Below the pieces are notes generated by a model, which worked only from the letters and a program-made list of their open reading frames with translations, was not told where the DNA came from and did no database searches. A DNA stretch of 5,278 bases from Methanosarcinales archaeon (GTDB lineage Archaea > Halobacteriota > Methanosarcinia > Methanosarcinales > Methanogasteraceae). How positions within the stretch are numbered: position 1 is the first letter of the stretch; each line of letters begins with the position of its first letter. This document shows, piece after piece, positions 1 to 5,278 of this stretch. Location: the NCBI GenBank assembly GCA_030666765.1, contig DAOUXE010000120.1, positions 1 to 5,278 on the forward strand, given 5' to 3'. The position numbers were made by a program, and so were the translations under genes.

Positions 1-2186
1 GATGCGTTTCCGGGGTTTCCAACCTTCAACTCATCGAGAGCGAGATTCAAACAGATCTCGATGAAATCTTCAATCAAGTGCGGCTCCTGTTCAGGTATTC
101 TGTCTTTTATCTTTTCTATCTCTGAAGTAGCGTCTGATTTTCTATCGAGGAATATATAAGCTTTGATCATGACCAGCGCAGCACCAATCTTAGAGGATTC
201 GCTGGTTGCCACCTCTTTTGCTTTTTCTGCTGCATCCAGCGCCTCTGTATATCTGTTTAAGTCAAACAACGCACTGCTTTTAATTGATAGGGCAAATTCA
301 TTTTTCGGGTCGATTTCCAGAATCTTATTGGTGGCTTCCAATGCCTCCTCGCACCTTTCTAGGAATCCTAACGCACAAGCTTTGGCTATAAGTACAGTTT
401 CATCATTCGGATTGATCTTCAGACCTTTCTCGAACGGTTTCAGCGCGTCTTCGTGCCTGCCGAGGGCTATTAACGCAAGTCCTTTTTTTGATAGCACAGA
501 CGCATCCTCCGGGTTGATCTCCAGAACCTTATCGAATGCTTCCAACGCGTCTTCATCTCTGCCAAGATTTTCTAACGCAAACCCCTTCCACGATAGTGCA
601 AATTCGTCCTTCGGATCGACCTCCAGCACATCCTTGAACGCTTCCAATGCCCCTTCATGCCTGCCAAGCATTCCCAACGCAATCCCCTTATTCAATAATG
701 CAAACTCATTCTCCGAGTTGATCTCCAGAGCCTTCTCGGACGCGTCCAGCGCCTCTTCATATCTTCCTTCAAAAAGCAGCAGCAATACTTCATGCCGCCG
801 TACCGCACCTTCCAATTCCTTATCTCCAGTCTCTGCCACGATATCCTTCAGTTTCCGGATTTCATAAGCAGCTTCCTCCAACTCACCAAGTTCCAGAAGT
901 TTTGGCGCAAGTTTGAGAAGAGCTTCATCTCTGAATTCGGGCGGCTGGATTTCAGCATAGTAACAGAGGTCTCTGAGTGCGGGTTTTTCCCCTGCTTCAA
1001 GAAGTTTGAAATTTCTCTCGAAAAGCTCCTTCTGCTCTTCCGGGGTATACCATAACTGCAGAAACTCAAGGAGAACAGACACCCTTTTTCTACCAAACGG
1101 CTGTCTCATCTCCCGCCAGAGCCTGAAAAGCCTCTCTCGCACTTCATAGTATGTATGCCGCCCCTCGCGTCTTGAGATGATGTATCCGTCCTTTTCCAGC
1201 CTTCGAAGCTGCGTTGTAACAGTGGGAAGCGGGATTCTGGATTTTTCTGCAATCTGCTTGGGGGTTGCGGGCGCGCCAGAGGAGATAAGAGTATCGAACA
1301 GTATTCTCAGCTGTGGTGATAGAAGCTGGAACACCTCCTGATAGTAAGGTGTATGCTCGTCTATTATCTTGAAAAAAGCGTCCTCTGTGTCTTCGAGCTC
1401 TCCTCTGGCGATCATCTCATAAAACAGGATTACAAGCCTTGGGCTGCCGCCTGTGAGGTGCACCATGCCATGTATTCGCTCCGCATATCCAACAAAATCC
1501 GAAAAGAATTTCTCGTTGCCCTCAACTTTGGCTATCTTCCGGATCAGCACCGTTATCTCATCAAGCGAAAACTCCCTTAAGTGCTGAACCCGGAAGAAAT
1601 TATAGAATGGTTCGTCGTGTTCGGATACGCCAGGGAAGATCATTGGTGTCGAAGCCACTACTGAAAAGATATCATATCGTTGAAAGATCGATCGCAATTT
1701 CTGCAACTCAGCCGTGTCAAACTGCTTGAACAACTGATGCAGGTTCTCAACGAAGATGAGATACCTTTGCCCATCCTTTTCTGACAGTTGCACGAGTTTC
1801 TCCAGCGCAGCATACAGGATTTCATCTTCCTGCTCAAGTGCTAAGATATCTGTTGTCTCCTCGGATTGTTCCTCCAGAATTCTCAGAAAGAGGTCGGATG
1901 CGCGGAACACAGAATATTCTTCCTCTGCGAGTTTGACTGGAATCAGAAGTGACCCAAGCTTATTTTTGATTTCGTAATATAATAAGACCAACAGATGAGA
2001 CTTCCCAATTCCTCTTGGTCCTACGATCAGATAGAATCTCGGCGTCTCATTCCTTGCAGCACTTTCGAGTTCCTCAAACAGACTCTCGAGGACTTTTTCC
2101 CGTCCGACAAAGAGTTTTCTCAGGACGTCTTCGGGCATAATTTCCGGTGAATACCTGTAAAGAATTATATCACTTGATTTCGCCAT
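1..2186 (-). CDS. STAND/Orc-like P-loop ATPase with winged helix and TPR array (3' end beyond window)
   Basis: This open frame runs unbroken from an ATG at 2186 to the left edge (728 codons seen, no stop), so the C-terminus is missing. Residues about 20-260 form a P-loop NTPase. Walker A is GPRGIGKS (56-63). The Walker B strand is YLIFVEN (142-148), ending in Glu-Asn instead of Asp-Glu. A sensor-1-like strand ends in VVASTP (176-181), and a GGSPR motif (246-250) resembles the sensor-2/arginine region of STAND and Orc1-like ATPases. Residues about 290-352 look like a winged-helix domain (KQIAEKS, then TVTTQLRRLEKDGYI, then a basic wing). From about 466 onward there are TPR repeats with an exact 34-residue spacing. 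The start is supported by a perfect SD (GGAGGT) six bases upstream. The start overlaps the end of the upstream ATPase gene by 17 bases, so the two are probably co-translated. In families with this architecture the TPRs bind a partner or ligand and the ATPase acts as a switch; the substrate here is unknown. It could be a transcription regulator or a defence-type STAND protein. The domain call is firm; the function is not. Confidence 0.9.
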   Translation of the reverse strand, partial: MAKSSDIILYRYSPEIMPEDVLRKLFVGREKVLESLFEELESAARNETPRFYLIVGPRGIGKSHLLVLLYYEIKNKLGSLLIPVKLAEEEYSVFRASDLFLRILEEQSEETTDILALEQEDEILYAALEKLVQLSEKDGQRYLIFVENLHQLFKQFDTAELQKLRSIFQRYDIFSVVASTPMIFPGVSEHDEPFYNFFRVQHLREFSLDEITVLIRKIAKVEGNEKFFSDFVGYAERIHGMVHLTGGSPRLVILFYEMIARGELEDTEDAFFKIIDEHTPYYQEVFQLLSPQLRILFDTLISSGAPATPKQIAEKSRIPLPTVTTQLRRLEKDGYIISRREGRHTYYEVRERLFRLWREMRQPFGRKRVSVLLEFLQLWYTPEEQKELFERNFKLLEAGEKPALRDLCYYAEIQPPEFRDEALLKLAPKLLELGELEEAAYEIRKLKDIVAETGDKELEGAVRRHEVLLLLFEGRYEEALDASEKALEINSENEFALLNKGIALGMLGRHEGALEAFKDVLEVDPKDEFALSWKGFALENLGRDEDALEAFDKVLEINPEDASVLSKKGLALIALGRHEDALKPFEKGLKINPNDETVLIAKACALGFLERCEEALEATNKILEIDPKNEFALSIKSSALFDLNRYTEALDAAEKAKEVATSESSKIGAALVMIKAYIFLDRKSDATSEIEKIKDRIPEQEPHLIEDFIEICLNLALDELKVGNPGNA
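180..791 (-). repeat. Tandem TPR-coding units, 102-bp period
   Basis: Six consecutive 34-residue units can be aligned on the motif G-R-x-x-E-A-L. Its first residue falls at 474, 508, 542, 576, 610 and 644 of the protein, an exact spacing of 34 residues (102 bp). Each unit shows the TPR pattern: a short helix ending in (A)LxxLGR, then a second helix EALEAFxKxLEI followed by N/DPxx. The last two units replace the Gly of GR (ERCEEAL, NRYTEAL) and the array then decays into less regular helical repeats toward the left edge. The units are similar but not identical at the DNA level, as expected for an old protein repeat rather than a recent tandem duplication. Confidence 0.88.
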
Positions 2187-3366
2187 GATACAACCTCCAC
2201 CAGTCCCTTAGCATATTGGAGTAGAACGTAAGTCCTTTTGGGGAATCGTTTTCTATATAGAAGTCATTTTCGAGGTCTGCAATCAGATCCATGAATCTTT
2301 CGTGATCGTCCACATTGGTTTCCTGCTTAAAGATTCCGAATGCGAGATCGAAGGGGTAGTAGTCTTCGCTGCTGACCCTTCTCAATATGGCTCTCGCAGC
2401 TTTTTCTTCCATTCCTGCCATACCAGTGTAGAAAATCCTGAGCCTCTGCGAATAATGCTCAAAGTAATGCTTCCCTTCACTGCCAAGTATGTAGAAATTA
2501 TAAATATCTTCGATTAATCCCTCATTAATCTCAACATCTCTCGAAACGTACTCTTCCTCTATAGCACTCAACATTATCGCAATAAAGTATGGTATGCAGG
2601 CTTCGCCGACACAATTTAGTATCTTATCACCGATGGATTCCGTATATTTCCATTCTTTTTCCCTGAAAACTTTTTCTATGACGTTTGTTGCGACTTCCTT
2701 CCGGAATCCGCCTACCCGGACTCTTTTAAAGTCGTTGATTACACTGACCCCGCCAACATCCCTCACCACGCGGTCGATGCTTACCGAACCGCCGACGATG
2801 AACCGGAGGTTTTCCGATATCTGCCGCAGTTTCCGAAACCAATGCAAAAACTTCTCTGCATCTTCCGAATCCATGTTTTTGATAGCTATCGGAAACTCAT
2901 CAACGATAAAATAGACATTTGATTCGAAATCGTTTATTATTTCAAAGATCAGTCTGGCTTTTTCCGTCCAATCCTCTTTCAGATCCTCTTCTATGTTGCG
3001 TCTCAGTTTAGCCCTGAATACATATACCCCAACTTCCTCTATGTTCTCTTTGAACCAGTTAAAAGATTTTTCGAAAGTAGATCTTATCTTTGCCTTCCTT
3101 CTGATCCTTTCACCCCCAAGGAGCGCCATCACCATTTCAGATAAGAATCGCTGCGGGGAATCTATATCCTCTACTTCGATAAAAACACAGAGTTCATCCC
3201 GACTCAAGAGTTCTTTTTCCAGCCTTCGCATGATTGAAGTCTTTCCAAACCTGCGAGGTGCGATTAGAAGGACACTATCTTTCTCCAGTGCCGAAAGGAT
3301 CTGGTCGATCTCCTTTTCACGATCGATGAAATCGTCTCCGATTGCCGGGTTGCCTACTGGTAACAT
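2170..3366 (-). CDS. Archaeal P-loop ATPase (ATPase_2/AAA-like) with C-terminal winged-helix-like region
   Basis: This is a complete 398-residue protein. Near the N-terminus is the typical 'FIDREKEI' box of archaeal ATPases (about 14-21). Walker A is APRRFGKT (36-43), with Ala in place of the first Gly, a variant common in this family. Walker B is VYFIVDE (151-157), with intact Asp156-Glu157. A sensor-like strand FIVGGSVS follows at 189-196. The last ~90 residues (about 310-398) look like a winged-helix module ending in the aromatic motif FYSNMLRDWWRLY, as in PF01637-type archaeal ATPases. No signal peptide or membrane segment is seen, so it is probably cytoplasmic. A GTG at 3375 gives three more residues, but the ATG at 3366 is preferred because a seven-base SD (AGGTGAT) lies four bases upstream; with the GTG start that SD would fall inside the coding region. 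It is the first gene of a two-gene operon and overlaps the TPR-ATPase gene by 17 bases. Members of this family are often of unknown function, some with DNA-binding or regulatory roles. The exact role here is unknown. Confidence 0.92.
   Translation of the reverse strand: MLPVGNPAIGDDFIDREKEIDQILSALEKDSVLLIAPRRFGKTSIMRRLEKELLSRDELCVFIEVEDIDSPQRFLSEMVMALLGGERIRRKAKIRSTFEKSFNWFKENIEEVGVYVFRAKLRRNIEEDLKEDWTEKARLIFEIINDFESNVYFIVDEFPIAIKNMDSEDAEKFLHWFRKLRQISENLRFIVGGSVSIDRVVRDVGGVSVINDFKRVRVGGFRKEVATNVIEKVFREKEWKYTESIGDKILNCVGEACIPYFIAIMLSAIEEEYVSRDVEINEGLIEDIYNFYILGSEGKHYFEHYSQRLRIFYTGMAGMEEKAARAILRRVSSEDYYPFDLAFGIFKQETNVDDHERFMDLIADLENDFYIENDSPKGLTFYSNMLRDWWRLYHGEIK
2193..2198 (-). promoter_or_regulatory. 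Shine-Dalgarno site of the TPR-ATPase gene
   Basis: Read on the minus strand, GGAGGT lies six bases before the ATG at 2186. It sits inside the final codons (Trp-Arg-Leu) of the upstream ATPase gene. This fixes the start of the downstream gene and indicates coupled translation of the two ATPases. Confidence 0.85.
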
Positions 3367-3406
3367 TGTTATCACCTAACAATATTGTTATGTAACAGAT
3401 TTGTTA
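3361..3406. promoter_or_regulatory. Three clustered inverted repeats (TAACA/TGTTA), probable operator
   Basis: There are three inverted repeats with the same half-site: TAACA-T-TGTTA (3361-3371), TAACA-ATAT-TGTTA (3377-3390, a perfect 14-bp palindrome) and TAACA-GATT-TGTTA (3393-3406). The TAACA half-sites recur at exactly 16-bp steps (3361, 3377, 3393). The outermost repeat touches the TATA box and the innermost covers the ATG of the ATPase gene. Sites between the TATA box and the start are where archaeal repressors commonly bind, blocking TFB/polymerase. The likely reading is a cooperative operator for repression of the operon. The cognate regulator is unknown; the winged-helix ATPases encoded by the operon are candidates by inference only. 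Confidence 0.7.
3371..3377 (-). promoter_or_regulatory. Shine-Dalgarno site deciding the ATPase start
   Basis: On the minus strand AGGTGAT is followed by AACA and then the ATG at 3366. It is a seven-base perfect complement to the anti-SD ATCACCT. The GTG start at 3375 lies within this SD, which is why the longer start was not chosen. The site also overlaps the start-codon-proximal inverted repeat. Confidence 0.8.
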
Positions 3407-3412
3407 TATAAG
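3404..3412 (-). promoter_or_regulatory. TATA box of the two-ATPase operon
   Basis: The minus strand reads CTTATATAA, a near-ideal archaeal TATA box, preceded by CCGATAAT in the BRE position (a partial match). With the usual spacing of about 26 bases from the box centre, transcription would start near 3380-3384. That leaves a leader of roughly 15 bases holding the SD. The box, predicted start, SD and ATG are all consistently spaced. Confidence 0.75.
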
Positions 3413-3430
3413 ATTATCGGTTCGCGCCAC

Positions 3431-3455
3431 CAAAATCCCATGGACAAAATCCCAT
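3431..3455. repeat. Tandem 11-bp direct repeat upstream of the TATA box
   Basis: CAAAATCCCAT occurs at 3431-3441 and again at 3445-3455, a 14-bp period (ATGGGATTTTG on the operon strand). The proximal copy ends about 18 bp upstream of the TATA box, a position suited to an activator or to extended repressor binding. It could also be chance or a remnant; there is no other support. Confidence 0.5.
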
Positions 3456-3562
3456 ACAGAAAGTCACTACGACACACTATGGCAAGAGATGTGGCTCGTG
3501 GCGCAGGAACCCATATCATCGCTGACCGCGAATTACGCTGGCATCGCAGTCTGCACACGCCG

Positions 3563-3576
3563 TCCACGCGCGTGGA
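3563..3576. repeat. Perfect 14-bp GC-rich palindrome
   Basis: TCCACGCGCGTGGA is self-complementary over all 14 bases. It lies alone in the middle of the intergenic region, not close to any gene start. It could be a protein-binding site or part of an RNA fold; with no loop it is a poor hairpin by itself. Confidence 0.55.
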
Positions 3577-3751
3577 GGTAGTATGCATCAGGCAGGCTTA
3601 CGCTCAGGGTGGGCGTGCTTGTGATCGTATCAGGACATGTGGGTATCGTGGTCGCGGCAGGCATAGTTTCATGCAGAGGTGTAAATTAATGGCATACAAC
3701 TTGTAGGGACTCTCGGAAGGGTGGCATCAAAGGCTCTGCAAGACCTGGGGC

Positions 3752-4168
3752 TCAGGGTTCACGATCCTTCTTACCTTTCTCGAAAACCGAAGGAAGATGT
3801 ACCAGATACCTCCCGTCTTCCTTCATAGACAGGATGATCTCTTCCCGCTCGAGCAGTGATTCGAGATTCAGTTCATAAGACCCTTTCTCTATGATGCGGA
3901 TCGATTCAACCTCCATATCAGGCACCGCCTCCTTCTCCGCTTCTACCTTATCCGGCAGCATTCCGGCGTCCGTGTCTTCCGCATCAGTTTCGGTCTCGGT
4001 CTCGGTCACCGATTTTGCTGGCACGTACAGAAACTTGTTCCACCCACAATTCGGACAGCCATTTAAGATATCGACTGAACCGTCCTCAAATATATGTTCG
4101 CAGTTGGTGCATTTGTGGGGCATGTTTGATATTCTGTTCTCAGGGGTATTCTTTTTATCTATCGACAT
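3752..4168 (-). CDS. OapC/ArvC-family (DUF2072) zinc-ribbon protein
   Basis: This is a complete 138-residue protein. An N-terminal zinc ribbon has two Cys pairs, C20-x-x-C23 and C38-x-x-C41, within the family signature MPHKCTNCEHIFEDGS followed by CPNCGWNKFLYV. A poorly conserved acidic linker follows (about 54-86), including a short Thr-Glu run encoded by a small hexanucleotide repeat near 3989-4006. The C-terminal region (about 87-130, IRIIEKGSYELNLE then DGRYLVHLPSVF) matches the conserved tail I know from these archaeal proteins. The family is widespread in archaea and, from memory, often sits near an Era-like GTPase and a DUF2073 protein; neither is in the window. Its molecular role is not established. 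The chosen ATG has a weak GTGAT upstream. An alternative ATG at 4123 gives MPHKC, where most family members begin, and would remove 15 residues. It is divergent from trpB2 across 73 bp. Confidence 0.9.
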   Translation of the reverse strand: MSIDKKNTPENRISNMPHKCTNCEHIFEDGSVDILNGCPNCGWNKFLYVPAKSVTETETETDAEDTDAGMLPDKVEAEKEAVPDMEVESIRIIEKGSYELNLESLLEREEIILSMKEDGRYLVHLPSVFEKGKKDREP

Positions 4169-4193
4169 ATCTTATGTATCACAACTTTTAAGA

Positions 4194-4241
4194 ATGTCAG
4201 AACCAAAGTCACAGTCCGGCACGATATCGGAGTTATCATAA
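4194..4241 (+). other. 15-codon mini-ORF abutting the trpB2 start
   Basis: ATG at 4194 opens a frame coding MSEPKSQSGTISELS, whose TAA stop (4239-4241) is directly followed by the trpB2 ATG. It contains no Trp, so it is not a classical trp attenuator leader. The SD of trpB2 lies inside its last codons. No SD is evident for the mini-ORF itself, and it may not be transcribed if the TATA box is at 4185-4193. It is recorded as a possibility only. Confidence 0.2.
4229..4232 (+). promoter_or_regulatory. Shine-Dalgarno site of trpB2
   Basis: GGAG lies nine bases before the ATG at 4242. It supports this start, as does the N-terminal sequence, which resembles other TrpB2 proteins from the first residues ([15 protein letters not shown]). 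Confidence 0.65.
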
Positions 4242-5278
4242 ATGGACGTTACAAAGATCACACTCGACGAAAACGAACTGCCAAAGCGATGGTACAACAT
4301 TGCAGCAGACCTGCCAACCCCACTCGATCCGCCGCTTAACCCGCAGACAAAGGAGCCAATCACTCCGGATGATCTCTCTGCGATCTTCCCGATCTCGCTT
4401 ATCAAGCAAGAGATGAGCACAGACCGGTGGATTGATATCCCAAGCGAGGTTCGCGACATCTATACACTCTGGAGACCGACCCCGCTGTACCGGGCGATGC
4501 GGCTGGAGAAAGCACTGAAGACGCCTGCCAAAATCTACTACAAATGGGAAGGTGTAAGCCCACCCGGAAGCCATAAACCAAATACAGCAGTTGCGCAGAC
4601 GTATTACAACGCAAAAGCCGGAATCGAGCGGATCACAACCGAAACCGGAGCAGGACAGTGGGGATCTGCGCTCTCGTTCGCCACGCGTCTCTTCGATCTC
4701 GAATGCACTGTATATATGGTCAGGATCAGTTACGATCAGAAACCATACCGCAGAGTAATGATGGAGACATGGGGCGGGAAGGTGATCCCGAGCCCGAGCA
4801 ATAAGACCGGATGCGGAAGAAGGTTCCTTGCAGAGACTCCGGACACCACAGGCAGTCTTGGCATGGCGATATCAGAGGCGGTTGAGGATGCTGCAACGCA
4901 TGAGAATACAAATTACGCGCTCGGATCCGTTCTCAACCATGTGATGCTGCACCAGAGCGTGATCGGGCTTGAGATACAGAAGCAGTTTAAGATCGCGGAA
5001 GAGACTCCTGACATTATGATCGGATGCGTGGGTGGCGGAAGCAACTTTGCAGGTGCGGTATTCCCGTACATCGGAGATACCTTGCAAGGAAAGGCAGACG
5101 GTCCAAGAATTGTGTCATGCGAACCCGCATCATGTCCGACACTCACGAAAGGCGTGTATGCGTATGATTTCGGAGATGCCGGAGAGATGACCCCGCTCCT
5201 GAAGATGTACACACTCGGACACGACTTTGTTCCGGCAGGCATCCACGCGGGAGGGCTCAGGTACCATGGCAACTCTCC
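4242..5278 (+). CDS. trpB2: Tryptophan synthase beta chain, TrpB2 type (3' end beyond window)
   Basis: The frame is open from the ATG to the right edge, 345 codons of an expected ~430-450. The protein is a PLP-dependent fold-type II enzyme that joins indole and serine (or phosphoserine in some TrpB2 enzymes) to make tryptophan in the cytoplasm. Visible landmarks are the N-terminal extension [15 protein letters not shown] with [11 protein letters not shown]; the substrate-entry motif WRPTPLYRA (77-85); the PLP-binding Lys112 in GSHKPNTA; the catalytic/carboxylate loop ETGAGQWG (134-141), where Trp replaces the His usual in TrpB1; the segment [10 protein letters not shown] (204-213); and the phosphate-binding loop GGGSN (264-268). 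The long N-terminus, GSHKPNTA and GAGQWG place it in the TrpB2 group rather than the TrpA-partnered TrpB1. No trpA or other trp gene is in the window on its 5' side, which fits the stand-alone behaviour of TrpB2. All key residues seen are intact, so it is probably functional. Confidence 0.97.
   Translation, partial: MDVTKITLDENELPKRWYNIAADLPTPLDPPLNPQTKEPITPDDLSAIFPISLIKQEMSTDRWIDIPSEVRDIYTLWRPTPLYRAMRLEKALKTPAKIYYKWEGVSPPGSHKPNTAVAQTYYNAKAGIERITTETGAGQWGSALSFATRLFDLECTVYMVRISYDQKPYRRVMMETWGGKVIPSPSNKTGCGRRFLAETPDTTGSLGMAISEAVEDAATHENTNYALGSVLNHVMLHQSVIGLEIQKQFKIAEETPDIMIGCVGGGSNFAGAVFPYIGDTLQGKADGPRIVSCEPASCPTLTKGVYAYDFGDAGEMTPLLKMYTLGHDFVPAGIHAGGLRYHGNS

Larger units (their letters stand above)
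3413..3751. other. Intergenic region without a convincing gene
   Basis: Roughly 340 bp lie between the ATPase promoter and the stop of the zinc-ribbon gene. The region looks more GC-rich than the ATPase operon. It can be read as an 88-codon plus-strand frame (ATG 3441 to stop 3706) that is rich in Arg, His and Cys, but this has no SD, no recognisable domain and unusual composition, so I do not call it a gene. A 43-codon minus-strand frame (ATG at 3664) is also unsupported. The region holds a 14-bp palindrome at 3563-3576 and an 11-bp palindrome TACAACTTGTA at 3695-3705. No tRNA, rRNA or clear terminator (no oligo-T run) was seen. A structured RNA, a decayed gene or plain spacer are all possible. 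Confidence 0.5.
4169..4241. promoter_or_regulatory. Divergent promoter region between the zinc-ribbon gene and trpB2
   Basis: The 73-bp gap must hold at least part of the control signals for both genes. On the plus strand CTTTTAAGA (4185-4193) could be the trpB2 TATA box, giving a start of transcription near 4214 and a short leader. On the minus strand the same A/T stretch reads TTAAAAG, which would place a transcript start near 4161, downstream of the longer zinc-ribbon start codon and so favouring the 4123 start. Neither box is strong. No Trp-codon attenuator or obvious operator is seen. Confidence 0.4.

Noticed and set aside
163..867. 234-codon plus-strand frame rich in Ser and Ala
   Set aside because: It is the complement of the TPR-coding repeats. 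Its low-complexity Ser/Ala/Asn composition is a by-product of the 102-bp repeat on the other strand.
2993..3379. 128-codon plus-strand frame opposite the ATPase gene
   Set aside because: It lies antisense to the Walker A region of a well-supported ATPase and has no SD or recognisable domain.
3361..3406. CRISPR-like or transposon-end reading of the TAACA/TGTTA repeats
   Set aside because: The units are too short, have no spacers of CRISPR size, and are positioned exactly on the promoter. No transposase or target-site duplication is present.
3388..3588. 66-codon minus-strand frame ending at the operator
   Set aside because: It would run through the TATA box and operator of the ATPase operon. 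There is no SD and no recognisable motif.
3401..3706. 101-codon plus-strand frame (TTG start) with Arg/Cys/His-rich product
   Set aside because: There is no SD, no known domain and unlikely composition, and it starts inside the TATA/operator region of the opposite-strand operon. Kept only as a note under the intergenic region.
3745..3765. Possible hairpin terminator after the zinc-ribbon gene (CCTG...CAGG)
   Set aside because: The stem is only about four pairs and no oligo-T run follows on the minus strand, so it does not resemble an archaeal terminator.
3891..4241. 116-codon plus-strand frame ending just before trpB2
   Set aside because: Most of it is antisense to the zinc-ribbon gene, with a Ser/Val-rich product mirroring the acidic linker. 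Only its last 15 codons, as a separate mini-ORF, deserve mention.
4172..5272. Several minus-strand frames of 61-119 codons
   Set aside because: All are antisense to trpB2, whose reading frame has every family landmark intact.

Overview
The window looks archaeal, most likely from a euryarchaeon of the methanogen/ANME type, though that placement is only an inference. The evidence is an archaeal-style TATA box at the expected distance from a gene start, Shine-Dalgarno sites that match the archaeal/bacterial anti-SD (AGGTGAT, GGAGGT), an OapC/ArvC-type zinc-ribbon protein of a family I know mainly from archaea, a TrpB2-type tryptophan synthase beta chain, and archaeal-style winged-helix P-loop ATPases.

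Layout, left to right. (1) Positions 1-2186, minus strand: a large multidomain gene that runs off the left edge. It has an N-terminal P-loop (STAND/Orc-like) ATPase, a winged-helix domain and a long TPR array with an exact 34-residue period. (2) Positions 2170-3366, minus strand: a complete 398-residue archaeal ATPase with a C-terminal winged-helix-like region. It lies just upstream of gene 1 and overlaps its start by 17 bases, with the SD of gene 1 inside its last codons, so the two form a tightly coupled two-gene operon. (3) Positions 3361-3455: the operon's control region. It has a TATA box, three closely packed inverted repeats with the half-site TAACA/TGTTA between the TATA box and the start codon, and a tandem 11-bp direct repeat upstream of the TATA box. 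(4) Positions 3413-3751: intergenic DNA with no convincing gene. (5) Positions 3752-4168, minus strand: the OapC/ArvC-family zinc-ribbon protein. (6) Positions 4169-4241: a 73-bp divergent promoter region. (7) Positions 4242 to the right edge, plus strand: trpB2, truncated by the window.

The housekeeping half (zinc-ribbon protein, trpB2) is ordinary. The accessory half is more interesting: two different P-loop ATPases are translationally coupled, both with winged-helix regions and one with a TPR protein-binding array, behind a promoter that appears heavily controlled. This could be a signal-transducing or regulatory ATPase module, possibly autoregulated, or conceivably a defence-type STAND system. 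The sequence alone does not decide, and no effector domain is visible within the window.
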